Position numbers and translations under genes: made by a program | The notes under the pieces: generated by a model | Told to the model about the DNA's origin: nothing | Database searches by the model: none | Seen by the model: only the letters and a program-made list of their open reading frames with translations | In this document: piece after piece, positions 1-11,596 of the stretch | How the letters are laid out: each line of letters begins with the position of its first letter | How positions within the stretch are numbered: position 1 is the stretch's first letter | Assembly (NCBI GenBank): GCA_036346205.1 | Contig: JARFJB010000762.1 | Span: forward strand, 5,188,501 to 5,252,500 | Direction of reading: 5' to 3' | Source of the DNA: Vesta saturnalis | Lineage: Eukaryota; Arthropoda; Insecta; Coleoptera; Lampyridae | DNA length: 64,000 bases

Positions 1-430
1 GGTAATAAACTATAGATGACACGCTAGAGTGAAAATTAATTGAAATAGTCTGACCTTATAGTTGTCCTACGAGATGTCCTCACGCTGACGAAAGGTGGAA
101 CGTTTGGTAAAAATGTCGTGGTGTAACTTATTAGTACAGAAGACAATATATGTAGCAATTCATAGGGATCGTCGATTGAAGTTTTACATGTTGAAGTGCC
201 ATCTGTCGTTACCACTCCATATGCCCTTTTTTTAAGCAAGAACGCTGGTAGTTACCATGTAAAGATACCAGTATCTTTCGACAAATCCTTAAACTAATTA
301 TTTAGTCACCCATTTGTATTGCTTAAAAATATTCTTGTTCACTGAAATAATTAATTGATTCCTCTTCTTCCGTAGTTACAAATCGTTTTAGGTTTCGGTT
401 CAAGACCCCACCAAAGTGCCACCTCCATTA
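1..430. other. AT-rich sequence, no feature recognised
   Basis: No coding region, RNA gene or repeat could be supported here on either strand. Short open frames exist but show no recognisable motif. Confidence 0.5.
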
Positions 431-500
431 TCTCACCCAATCAAGTCAATTCTCCGGCTATATAAGCATAAGCGCAACCTGAAATTAAACACTTTTCTTT
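431..500 (+). promoter_or_regulatory. promoter-like CCAAT + TATA pair
   Basis: A CCAAT box (437-441) lies about 20 bp upstream of a TATATAAG box (459-466), followed by a pyrimidine-rich leader. The spacing suits an RNA polymerase II core promoter, either of a gene or of an old LTR. No initiator stands out at the expected place about 30 bp downstream and no coding region follows, so this is only a candidate. Confidence 0.3.
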
Positions 501-799
501 TACTTCTCGATCACATCAAACACTTCTAACCCTCACTTCGATCCTTACTTCTACTCCGACCTAGTTGGAATCAGAAGCCGTTATTTTTACCTACCAACCC
601 ATTTAGGGCTGACATAAATTGCCCGATCATATTCACCAGATCAGTTTTCCGTTAGAATACTTCTTTACTGTCTTGAACACCACCACACCTGTACACTAGA
701 CACCTACTCTAGTGTATACACACCTCCTAGTACATAAAATCCTGCTCTACGCTTTTAAGTTGTCGCCTAAAAAGTAGCAAGAATTTCTCGGGGGATGTC

Positions 800-912
800 C
801 GCAAGGTGTATATCTGTGCACATATTTTCCTACCTCGCTTGTCTGAAAGGTGTATGCCTGTTCATTCTAGTATCCTTATAATTAACCAAATGGTGTATGC
901 CCGTTTCGATTA
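800..912 (+). repeat. three degenerate 44-bp tandem units
   Basis: The motif GGTGTAT followed by (A/G)(T/C)C(T/C)GT recurs three times, beginning near 804, 848 and 891, about 44 bp apart. Intervening bases have diverged strongly. Just upstream (about 690-720) an 8-bp inverted pair, TACACTAG and CTAGTGTA, could form a small hairpin. Confidence 0.4.
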
Positions 913-3900
913 ATTAACTTATACTGCCGCCACGTACCTAACATACACACAAACGAGGTGGGAGTTTAGCCAAACCTGCGGACCGACAATCACATAATAA
1001 TCTCCAGAAGGCCCAGTTCCCGTAAGTTAATCCTGTTAAAACCGACATTTCTGTGACCGTAAATAAATCCTGTATTCCAGTCGTCAAACACGAACATTCC
1101 ATTTTCGTGCCCAGGATACCTAATTAAACCAGTTACGGCCCTTTGTACGAATATCCGGTGTTTCGTATCCAAAAGGCTTAATAAACTATTACAACCCGCT
1201 ATCTGAAGGAATGAATAAATTGCACTAATTTAAACTAATTTCAACAAACCCCGAAAATTAAAATTCCCCGTTCCAATTCTCAAAAGTTTTCCCGTTTAGT
1301 TATATTTTCCTTGAAACGATAAAAATAAGTCGTAATTATAAATAAAATATAAACCTCTATTATCCGTTTTTTAAGAGAAATAGAATTTTATCTCATTTCT
1401 TCGAAGTAGTTGAAATTTGTTCACGTTGTTTATAGTTTATGATATTGATAGTTACCGCAAGTCCAGTAAGTTAAATTAAAAACTCCGTAACTAAAATTTG
1501 TATTTTACTTTGTTTTGAAATAGTAAACTAAATTCGTTCCATAGAAAAAAAGGTGCCAATGCCGTCGTAATCCTTATCAGTCCCTATTATGATAGCGAAT
1601 AAATTTATAGAAATCTCTTCAGAATGGGCAGGTGTCAACTACTTTAACTTTAACGGTAATCCAAAAACCGTTAAGGAAAAGAAAATATTGAATTCTTTTG
1701 ATTTTGATTTCCTGTAGTAATTAACCCCTGCTTTAAGTAAATAAGTTAAATACCCACATACACAAAAAGTGTTAAGGAGTTAATTATTAGCCATCAGATA
1801 AAATTTGTGATAGGATTACGATTTTCTAGCGATTTACCGTCAAATTGTTGCTGTTGAGTTGAGCTGTATGGATGAATTTGTTTTACGTGTGTCGCGACCT
1901 TTAAGGATGGTGTGTTTCAAGCTTAAGTTTTTTTGTTTGTGAATTACTATTCCGTAATTTAAGGAATTAACTATGATAGGAATTAGGTTTGAAATCGTCG
2001 GTAATTGGTTTCTAAATTTATTGAGTTTTTTCGTAATAATACATTTAAAGTTTGAGAGATTGTTTTCATTATTATTCCCCTGTTATTGAATGTTGAGTAA
2101 CGTTTTATTTGTATATAGTTGTATATAAGTTTAAATAATGTTTATTTCGTTTGATTTCCTTAAAATTTAATAGAACGTTTTGTAAAATTAAGTAACTTAA
2201 AGAAAGAGTGTAGATGTAAATGTATTTGATATCGTTCTGGCGACAAGAAGTCGAGTGATTGCAGTGGTTCAGCTTAATATTGAGTATGTTGGTTTTGAGT
2301 CATAAAGATAGAATGTGGGACTAACTGCTTGAAATGAAAATACAGAGATACTTTTCACGTTGATTCTGCTGACTTTTGGAATTTTGAAAATTATCCAGTC
2401 CTTACGGTTGAAAACGAAGTTTGTGTGTAGTGGGAATCAAATCTTCTCCTTCCGTTTCTTAATTGGTGGAACTAAATTAAATGAGATTTTGTGAGTGGTG
2501 GAATTCAAAAATCCAAGATGGATTTTTGGTAATAATTTGGGATTCTGAAACTGACAGCGCTCCCGAGTAGTAGTACTGTGACGTCTGTTGTTACGGCTTA
2601 AGGGGTTGATTAGAACGTTGATATATTGGACCTTTTGGTGTTTAACGAACAAACTTTCGTGTTGTGAGGGTAGTTATCTACTTTTTGAAGAAAACCTGTG
2701 AAGGGATTTTAAGTGAAAAAGTTCAATCACCAAAGGACTAGACCTAGTGCCGATTTCGATTTTACGTAATCAAGTTACCTAGAGATCACCGTCGTGTTAT
2801 ATTAGTGCTTCTGTGACCTCATTCGTTTATGTCGCTTTTGCGGATTTATTAAATTAACGTTCTTGAAGTGCCACTTAATTGCCGTGCAGGGCGTGTTGGA
2901 GTACAAAGAAACTTCTGCAGAATATTAAAATTATATTTATTTAAATAAAGTTAATAACCTTTTGGCTTGGTAGTGTAAAGAAAACTATTTTAAAAGAAGT
3001 TTTTAGTTAATGCAGTACATTTTACCGAGATTCAATCAAGGAATCGTTTGAGTACAAAAACAAATAGTCAACCTTATCACTCATCATCTTGTGTCAGACC
3101 AGGGAGATTCCGTATCCGTAGTAGCAGTAATCGGTCACCTGGTTCATTTTCGATTGTTGTAACACAGAAGAGGTGCCAATTTAGACAGTAAGGTAGTATA
3201 ACAATGTGTTTTATTGAGTATTTACAAGATTTCTTGTGTGTGTACCTCGAATTATTTGTTTTGTTAACGAAAGTTTGAAAGCGGAGTCGTGTACCTTTTA
3301 AATTATGTTGTTGCTTGGGTTTATTTATTGTAATTAATCATAATTCTGACGCTTCGCCTTCACACCCTTCATCTTAGTATTAAAGGGCAATTGACCCTGA
3401 AGTAGTGTGGTTAAATAATCCACGAAATATTTAGGTTAAGCAAGTTAGTACGGCGTTACGCAGAATTCTGGCCAGACCTCCCGTCGCCAATTAAGAATTT
3501 GTTATCTTTTCGTATATACGCATTATCGTATGTATACATGTATATTATTTTCTGATCTTATTACAGCTTTGTTTAGGTTTTATAAAATTGTTTTAATTCT
3601 GTGAAAACCCCTTTTGTGTTACATAAACGTTTTTTTTTTGCAAATTGCAAGTTTACCGGTAATTTAGGAGCTTAAGTTTTAACGTAACGAAGTGACAGTT
3701 TCTTTATTGAGTAATAGCGTTAATGATATTCAGTGTTTTATTTGACTTCTAGTTGATTATTAATTCATTTAGAGTGCATTCAACAAAGGTGATATTTTTT
3801 TTGTTTTATTATGATTATTATATAATGCCTAATTATTTACACTGAGGTGTAGTAACTTAACGTAACATTATTAGTGATTAACACGCTTTTATTTGTCAGG

Positions 3901-5600
3901 CGTGTAGTGCTATTTTGAAGCCCTATTTCAGGTGGTTTGCTGAGTTGCTGTTCAGTACACCTGGGATTGATTGCGGGTAGGTAGGCGTATGTTTTTTGTA
4001 TGTTTAGACACGCTATGTACTCGTAATTTTGGCACGACGTCCTTTATTTTGACTACCAAACATTCTGGCGCCCTAAACCGATCTGATTACGTCTTCATCC
4101 CCTACTTTGACCTACGTACGATTTACTATTCTGGATGTGCAAAATTTATCAACATCATACCCACTCCCATACGCTGACTAGTCGGGGCAAAAAGGCCAAC
4201 TTTATCTGTAATCCCGTTCTACCACCCGTTAATATCGTTACAAATTTTGAATGGCAATATTTAAGAATTTCCTTTTGTTTCCTTTATCACTAATTATCCG
4301 TTCCACACAGGATTGAAACCCGCCAGGAAACTCCAACACCGGCCCGAGCCAGCCAAAGTAGTAGATACCTGAGGGACCCATCCGCCCGTATTTTATTTCT
4401 TGTTACTTTTCGTTTTGTTATTTGCTTCATTTTTATTTAACTATTACATTTTCAATACAAAGTATGCTAAGTGTACTTAGATATGCTCAAACAATATAGG
4501 GAATAAATAACAATTAAAATGAGTAGTGTCTTTTTCAAAATCACGTAGTTGTCACAATTCTTCGCCGAACCTATACCTTTCTCTGACTAAGCCACAGCCG
4601 GGCGAACTAAAATAGCTAAGTGAGCATTACACGCAAAAAAAAAAACTAAAAGGAACCGTAGAATATATGAACCCTAATAGCGCAATATATAATGTAACGT
4701 TACCTGTGATTTTGGTCGGTTTTATGCGTGTTCCATGTATGTTCCGGAGTCTGTTCGATTTACAATTTAGGCATTTTGTAGTAATCCTATAAACTGTTTC
4801 AATTTAGGTGAAGCAAAACATCCCATATAAAACTTGTTACGTGTTAACCCATCCAACATGCAGCTTGTAAAAGTGAACGGGAAATGTTTAGAAATTTTTT
4901 TACAGTGGGTGAAATGCTACTTTCTACATTTAGTGCCGTAAATAAATTCAAATAAATTCAACCATTGTAAAATTGTAGCAAAATAAAACTTTACGTCACA
5001 TGTATCTGTCATTGTACACAGATTTAATATTTAAGTAGGTGAAATTTAGACGTTACAAGTATTTTAACCAATGTAGGTTAGGTTTCATTCCATATCTATA
5101 TTTATACATGTATGAAAATGGTCTTAGCCACTACTTGGTGCAGGATTTTTTGCACGCTCCTATCCTATACATACCGATCACAGCCATCAAGTTTTGCATA
5201 TATCCAACATTTTGCAAAACTTCCTAGAGATAGTGGCAGTACCTTTATGACCTGTTCTATGTCGAAAGTTATTGATTAGTCAATATCATCTTTCTAATAC
5301 GTTTTCTCACATAAAAATTTCGCAAAGAAAACATTAAATTTTACAAAAAAAATGGGAACGTAAAATCTTTTAAGATGAAAGTGTTAAGTAAAGGATCCTT
5401 AATGTTACTTCATGATAATTAGCAAAAGATAATGAAGTAATAAAATTGTTTCTGCTTCCGTCCGGGAATCTCGACTAACGTCTCGGTCCGCAATTTTGCT
5501 CATAATTGCAAAACTATCGTTTCTGGTCAACTCATCCAAATAAGTATTGCAGTTTTGTCCTAATTGCCATTAAATAAATGGACACTTGTCTAGTGTTCTT
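913..5600. other. long AT-rich intergenic stretch, nothing recognised
   Basis: No transposase, reverse transcriptase, rRNA or tRNA signal was seen. The short open frames (for example minus strand 990-1172 and plus strand 3971-4177) have no family motifs and no good start context. A locally GC-rich patch lies near 4,306-4,395 and remains unexplained. Confidence 0.5.
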
Positions 5601-5612
5601 CAGATTAAAACG

Positions 5613-5616
<4 letters not shown>

Positions 5617-5690
<74 letters not shown>
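5617..5690. repeat. (AT)n microsatellite
   Basis: About 74 bp of uninterrupted AT dinucleotide repeat. Confidence 0.97.
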
Positions 5691-5695
<5 letters not shown>

Positions 5696-5734
5696 TCCTA
5701 ATGCTAAATAAAATATTTATGTCGGATTCAATAT

Positions 5735-6121
5735 GATGTTACCGTGCGTGTGCGCGTGCGTGTGTGTTTGCGTGCGTGTGCTTGTGCATGCGTGTGGAGC
5801 GCGTGTGCGTATGCGCGTGCGTGTGCGTGAGCGTGTGCGTGTGCGTGTGGGTGTGCCTGTGCGTGTGCGTGTACGTGAGCGTGTGCGTGGTTCAGTGCGT
5901 GTGCATGTGCGTATGCGTTTGAGTGTGTGCGTGCGTATGCGTGTGCGTGTGAGTGTGCTTGTGCGTGTGCGTGTGCGTGTACTCCTGAGTGTGTGCGTGC
6001 GTGCGTGAATTCGTGCTTGCATCCGTGGTGTGTGGTGGTGCGTGAATCGTGCTTACCGTGGTGTGTGTGTGGTGGTGCGCGTGTAGTGTGTGTGTGTGTG
6101 TTGTCGTGGTATCCATGTAGT
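5735..6121. repeat. GTGTGC-type degenerate array
   Basis: About 390 bp of GTGTGC/GTGCGT hexamers with frequent single-base changes, ending in GTGTGG and GT runs. It directly precedes R1 copy A. Two other copies of that family (B and C) also begin with GT-rich sequence, so it is probably the microsatellite head of that element. Open frames through it on both strands are a by-product of the 6-bp period. Confidence 0.85.
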
Positions 6122-6124
6122 GTG

Positions 6125-8060
6125 TAAATGTTTTGTATTTAAGCCTGTATTTGTTGACTGATTTTGTGTATCCAGAGAGGGGATTTTGTTAGTGGCAGTT
6201 TTTGCCTTTTACCAAATATTTCTAAAACAGATGCGTATTTCAGAGATATAAAAATACCCACATATATACCTTAAACATATCGATAATTATGTTCTATGTA
6301 ATGATTTGATACGACGCGTAATTTAGGGGCGAAAAAATTCTTAACGTAGAATTTAAGGGTTTGTTCAAATTTTTTCAATTTCTGAATGGCGATTAATTTT
6401 ATAAGAAAAAGGACAGACATATTTTTTAAAGAAAAGTTGGCCGTTGGCATCTAGACACATAACGGAACGACGAGCGGTCGCCGCAACTACTTCAGTCAAT
6501 GTTTCAATGGAGATTGCAGTACATGCCGCTATAATCTCTTGGCGAATTTCCTCCTGCGTGGGTGGCTTACGTCGGTAGACTTGATCTTTCACAGTTCTCC
6601 ACAAGTAAAAGTCCGCAGAAGTTATACTTGGTGATCGTGGAGTGAACTCAATGGGCCTTCTTCGTCCAATCCAGTCTCCCTGAAAATTGTCATCCAGGAA
6701 AGCCTAGATGGTAGTGTGGTGGCGCCCCGTCTTGTTCATCAGCTCCATAAAGCGCACGTATACCTGGCAAAATTGATAAGGGTAACATTTCCAGGTAAAT
6801 TTCACAAGTGACAGTATCATCAATGAAAAAGGATCCTGCTAAGCCCCTAGATGATAGCCCACATCACACATGAACCCCAGGTAGAATTACCGCCTTATCG
6901 ATATAAAAATATGGATTTTCGGGGGCCCAGTACACGAAGTTATGCTGATTCACTGTTTCATTAAGTTAGAAAAGGCGCGATCAGTCCACACTACCTTCGT
7001 CACAAATTGTTGATCTACAGTTACCATTCGTTGATACCATTCGCAGAATTGCATTCGACGATCAGGATTGTCATCATTAATCGCGTGTAGTAATCGCGGA
7101 ATGTAAACTTTGCAATTAGCAGCTTTCAGAATTCGTCGTACCATTGCACTGCTAATCCCCACTTCATGTGCACATTCCTTTGTGAAGAAACAACAAACTT
7201 TTCCAACACAAGAGCCAACGATTCATGACTTGTAGCTGTACGCCGCCTTCCCGATCTTCCTTTGTGAATAGAAGAAATTGTTCCACGCTTCTCAAATTTG
7301 TTAACAATTGATAAGCGGGTTGTGAGATCTCTTTGAAACTCCCGCCTCCACTGACGCTGCACTTCAACGGCTTTATCAAACCTGATAAATCACTTCAGAA
7401 TGCATTTTTGCTGCTCGAATATCAATCGTCCACCACTCATTTTCTTTCGTTTTGTTTTACAATCGTACTCTATACATTGTTGCATCTACAGCCATATGAG
7501 TAACATCTTTTAATGAAACATCCGATCCAAGTTTGACAAAAATTCAGATATATAATCTGTTAAAGTGTGTTTACATTTTCCCGACGGACTCTGTATAACG
7601 CAAGGTAAGACTAAAAATTAATTAAACATCAATGAAAATGGCTAAACTGTATTATTGATACCTTATAGACGCGGGCGGCTTTGGAATTTTTTTAGGTTAA
7701 TATGTCTATTATTCACTATCTGACGTAATATTAAACGTCATTCTGACATAGATTATTGTTTTTGTTTTTACTATGTTGCCTGTTTTGATTATGCACGTAT
7801 AAATGAGGTTGCATAGTTACCCTAAAAAAATTATAATTAAAACTATTTCATTTCCTTTAATTTTTTTAAGTTAGCGTCTAGATGTCTATTAACCCCTCTC
7901 TGTTTGACATAGATTATTGCTTTTGTTTTTACAATTTTCGTAATGATCTTATTATAAAAGGGTGCATAATCCTAACAAAATTTTATTAAAATGATTTCAT
8001 TTCTTTTAATTTCCATTTGAAGGTGCAGGTCGTGTGGTGTTCCACACCAGATATTTTTAG
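6125..8060 (+). mobile_element. dispersed non-autonomous element R1, copy A (interrupted)
   Basis: This family has at least four copies in the window (here, 8,061-8,735 reversed, 40,212-42,960 and 54,230-55,170). Its order is: GT-rich head; a GTATTTAAGC block; a block containing TTTCAAAGATATAAAAATACC-like sequence; two tandem units of about 165 bp, each with TGACATAGATTATTG; and a 3' end with a short hairpin (here GTGTGG-TGTT-CCACAC, 8032-8047). In this copy the host sequence stops near 6,434 and resumes near 7,600, the gap being filled by a mariner-type transposon. There is no coding capacity. A microsatellite head, internal tandem units and a terminal hairpin recall DINE-1/Helentron-type non-autonomous elements, but no conserved Helitron end was identified. 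Confidence 0.7.
6390..7597 (-). pseudogene. Tc1/mariner (IS630-like) transposase pseudogene
   Basis: Read on the minus strand, an N-terminal stretch begins near 7,440 (MSGGRLIFEQQK), hits a stop, then continues as a helix-turn-helix region (WRREFQRDLTTRLSI, 7,126-7,362), a DPDRRMQFCEWYQ-type segment (6,950-7,162) and a C-terminal part with ADFYLWRTVKDQVYRRKP and CLDANG (6,430-6,640). The residue pattern matches insect IS630/Tc1/mariner transposases. Of the DDE/D triad, the first Asp remains in a WTDRA context (usual WSDEA) and the last in ADFYLW. Frameshifts and stops separate the pieces, so it is inactive. The outer end near 7,597 reads TATACAGAGTCCG on the minus strand, which looks like a terminal repeat next to a TA target. 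The element sits inside R1 copy A. Confidence 0.88.
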
Positions 8061-8735
8061 GATGGCTATGCATACGTTTATAACGAAAACAGGCATATAC
8101 TCAAGAATGCCATAGGCAATCTAAAACGACTGATTAATTAGAATCGCGATAAAACTCAATCCTCAACATTGTAAAAACAAAAACAATAATCAACTTATGT
8201 CATAATGACGTTTAAAACTTCATGTTAGAAGGAGATTGATAGACATCAATACAGGTTAACTTAAAAAAAATCCAAAGCTGCCTGCTTCTATAAGGTATCA
8301 ATAATACAGTTTAACCATTTTGAAGAAAAGTTATACAAAATTATAAATTTTCTGTAAAAAATATGTCTACACTTTTAAATTAACTTAAATTCTATCTTAG
8401 GAATTTTTTTGCCGCTAAATTACGTGTCATATCAAAAAATTGCATAGAACATAATTAAACGATACGTTTAATGTTCTATATCTAGGTATTTTTATATCTT
8501 TGAAATATACAGCTGTTTTAGAGATATTTGATAAAAACCCTAAAACTGACCCTAATAAACCCCCTCTCTCCGCCGCTGGATGTCTCCCAAGCGACATAAA
8601 AACAAGCTTAAATGCGAAATTTTAAGGGCGTAGGTGTTTTCGTTCTGAAGTTATCGTGGATACTAACATACATCCACAGAGACACACACACACACACACA
8701 CACACAGACATACACACATACATTCAGACATGATG
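8061..8735 (-). mobile_element. dispersed element R1, copy B (reversed)
   Basis: This is the reverse complement of the copy A arrangement: the 3' part lies near 8,061-8,340, the central block at about 8,400-8,560, the GTATTTAAGC-like block near 8,605, and the head with a CA-repeat at 8,682-8,706. The head-adjacent sequence (ATCCACGATAACT type) is shared with copy C. Its tail abuts the tail of copy A, so the two form a large inverted repeat. A stretch near 8,100-8,170 does not align and may be a small insertion. Confidence 0.7.
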
Positions 8736-10208
8736 TCAGATCTTGGTCAAAAGTTGTAAAATGAGCTAATAAGTCGATCTAGCCATAGTAGAAAAAAATC
8801 CATTGCATAACCTTCTATACCTACATATGTATATGTAGGTTGGAAGGTAAAAGTCAGATTATGTCAAACAATATTGGGACAACTACATTGTTCTAGACCT
8901 TATAAAGTATCTAAATTAGGAAAGATTTAAATGTAACATAATTAAAAATGTTTTCATTATATATTTAAACCAAATTTGGAAACTACAGTTTCTTAATTAA
9001 GAAGGTTAACAAGAAGGTATTCGAATTGAACAGCGACTTTCCAATTTCAGACGCTCTTGTTATTAGTTGTTCACAAAGATACAACACGAAAATCTCTAAA
9101 TTCAATAATTTTAATGAAATCTTTTAATGATTGACAGTAAAACGCTTATATTTAAACCAGATGTGATCAAAATCGAAATCGGTTATATAAAATTCGTAAT
9201 AATAGAGTAGAGTAGGAAGAGTTCCTTGTATTCAATAGTGTAAGAATTTTTACTATTGTAGAAACTAACAATGGAAAAACGCAAACTTGATTAGAGCTAC
9301 AACTTAATGTAGGGGAGGGTTTCAGACAATATACACCAATTTGTATTTTTCTGTAGTATACAATGTAATTTGATCTAATTTATAGTTTTTTGCTGTGTTA
9401 GAGTCATTAACGTTTATATTTTGTGCTTATTAGTTTATGTCAATATTTTTAATGAAAAATGAAATAAACAATTTTATCACGTGTCGCTATTTATTAGTTC
9501 ATCCATATTTCCTACATTACTAGAAACAATTCAAACCTGTCTTTCCATTACTTTAATCCAGTGATGGCAGTCATTCATTTTTACTTTAATGTTAATTGAT
9601 CTTGAAGTAATCAACGTATTTCTATGTCACAATGATTATTTTTTGAGGTTTTTAAGAACCAATAGAAACTTTCAATTTCAGTCATGTGTGTACGTTTTAG
9701 CCAATCAAAACATTATTATAGTGAGAATAATCTACCTACATTATTACCGTGATTATTTACTACATCTAACAAACCACCAATCACAGCATGCTACATTCTT
9801 CAATTGGACCAATCAGAGCGTTTTTACACTGAATATTTCCCAGTGGGATTTTATTCAGCGACTAAATTCTTGTTTACTTTCGTGACAGTCTGTAATAAAA
9901 TAAAATAAAAATGTACAATGGTTTGTTGAATATTTGTAGTGAACATAATACTTTGGGTAAAATAATAACATAAAAACATAACTTATTATTAAATTAAAAA
10001 ACTGATTTAGTAAATGATCTCATCATATATATATCTTGGTAAAACTACAGATTTTCTAATTTGAGCATATTTATTTTGATTAGGATTCAACATTTGATTT
10101 AGTCTCAAATATTTTAACAAGATTTAACAAATAAAAGCTGTAGTTTTAAGGAAAATTCAAGAGGGATATAACATAGAGATAATTTGAAGTATTATTGAGT
10201 GACAAGAT
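8736..10208. other. AT-rich stretch, little recognised
   Basis: Apart from a perfect 20-bp palindrome (CCTACATATG/TATATGTAGG type, near 8,820-8,839) and the CCAAT cluster listed separately, nothing was recognised. The open frame at 9,589-9,885 (plus) is low-complexity and not convincing as a gene. Confidence 0.5.
9655..9815. promoter_or_regulatory. cluster of CCAAT boxes
   Basis: Four CCAAT motifs on the plus strand (9659, 9701, 9777 and 9809, each the start of the pentamer) and one inverted ATTGG (9803) occur within 155 bp. Such clusters can bind NF-Y, but they also arise by chance in AT-rich DNA. No TATA box or transcript start was identified nearby. Confidence 0.25.
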
Positions 10209-10930
10209 TTGACTGACAATTTGAAAAAAAAAGGAGAGAAAGGAAGAAAGGAGAGGAAAGAGAGAAAAGAAGATAAGAGGAAAGAGAGAAGAAGAGGAGA
10301 GAGAGGAGAAGGAGAAAAGAGGAGAGGAGAGAGAGAGAGGAGAGGAGAGAGAGGGAAGAGAGAGGAGAGGAGAGAGAGGAGAGGAGAGGAGAGAGAGGAG
10401 AGAGAGGAGAGGAGAGAGAGAGGAGAGGGAGAAGGGAGAGGAGAGGAGAGAGGAGAGGGAGAGGAGAGGGAGAGGAGAGGGAGAGAGGAAGAAGGAGAGG
10501 AGAGGAGAGGAGAGGAGAGAGAGGAGAGAGAGAGGGAGAGGGAGAGGAGAGGAGAGGGAGAGGGAGAGGAGAGAGAGAGAGGGAGAGGAGAGGGAGAGGG
10601 AGAGGGAGAGGAGAGGGAGAGGAGAGGGAGAGGGAGAGGAGAGGAGAGGGAGAGGAGAGGAGAGGAGAGGAGAGGGAGAGGAGAGGAGAGGAGAGGGAGA
10701 GGGAGAGGAGAGGAGAGGGAGAGGAGAGGGAGAGGGAGGGAGAGGGAGAGGAGAGGGAGAGGGAGAGGAGAGGGAGAGGAGAGGGAGAGGGAGAGGAGAG
10801 GGAGAGAGGAGAGGGAGAGGAGAGGGAGAGGGAGAGGGAGAGGAGAGGGAGAGGAGAGAGGAGAGGAGAGGAGAGGGAGAGGAGAGGGAGAGGAGAGGAG
10901 AGGAGAGGGAGAGGGAGAGGGAGAGGGAGT
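10209..10930. repeat. 0.7-kb GA/GGAGA polypurine tract
   Basis: Almost pure purine on the plus strand: AAGGAGAGAAAGG-type sequence at the left edge grading into regular GAGAGG and GAGAGGGA units. Polypurine/polypyrimidine mirror tracts like this can form triplex (H-DNA). The long open frames on both strands (for example Arg/Glu/Gly-rich on plus, Ser/Leu/Pro-rich on minus) come only from the repeat. Confidence 0.97.
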
Positions 10931-11596
10931 GAGACGTCAAAATAACGAAGCATTCAAGAGTCACAAATAGGTCATGAAAGATGATGTTATTTACACGTGT
11001 CAAAATTCATGATTGACGTCAATGATGACGTGCACAATTTGAATTTTATTGTTTTAGTCCACATTCTCAACTTGTAAACTAGTAAATTTTGTGAAGTATA
11101 CATAATAATTTAACATAAGCAACAACCCTACGTTACGCCACTGGGTCTCGTATATCATTTTTATTATGTATTCTCTAATTAAACTATGATTTTGTATTTT
11201 TTAAGGTATAATGTTTACAAAACTCATCATTATGTATCTTGATTTTCTTATTGCTACGTTGAAGTCAACTTAATGACATAATTATATAAATTTCATAAAC
11301 ATTTATGACATCTAGTAGTAGAATTAGAATATAGTATATAAGATAACTTCTTTTTCAAAAAGATATTGAATTGAAAAACACGCGCTTTTGGAGTTCTCGG
11401 TTTAATTTGAATTAAATGACCCAAGTTAACTGGGATATAATCAAACGCACTGTTTGAGTGTATATTGAATAAAGGCTACTATCTAGGATGTTTGGAAGGT
11501 CGATGCAAAGCCTTGCGGAGCTGACAGTGGACATCATTTATTTTAATTTTTTTACTAGAGTGCATACCTTTTCGTAAATTAATTAAATAAAATAAA
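10931..11596. other. AT-rich stretch, nothing recognised
   Basis: No gene, RNA or repeat could be supported. Confidence 0.5.

Noticed and set aside
990..1172. 60-codon minus-strand frame with a protein-like composition
   Set aside because: It has no ATG start (it begins with TTG), no recognisable motif and no flanking gene signals.
5717..6127. Arg/Thr-rich or Val/Arg-rich frames
   Set aside because: Translation of the GTGTGC array in opposite strands and several frames at once.
10146..11003. 253-285 codon frames rich in Ser/Leu/Pro or Arg/Glu/Gly
   Set aside because: Translation of the GA tract only.
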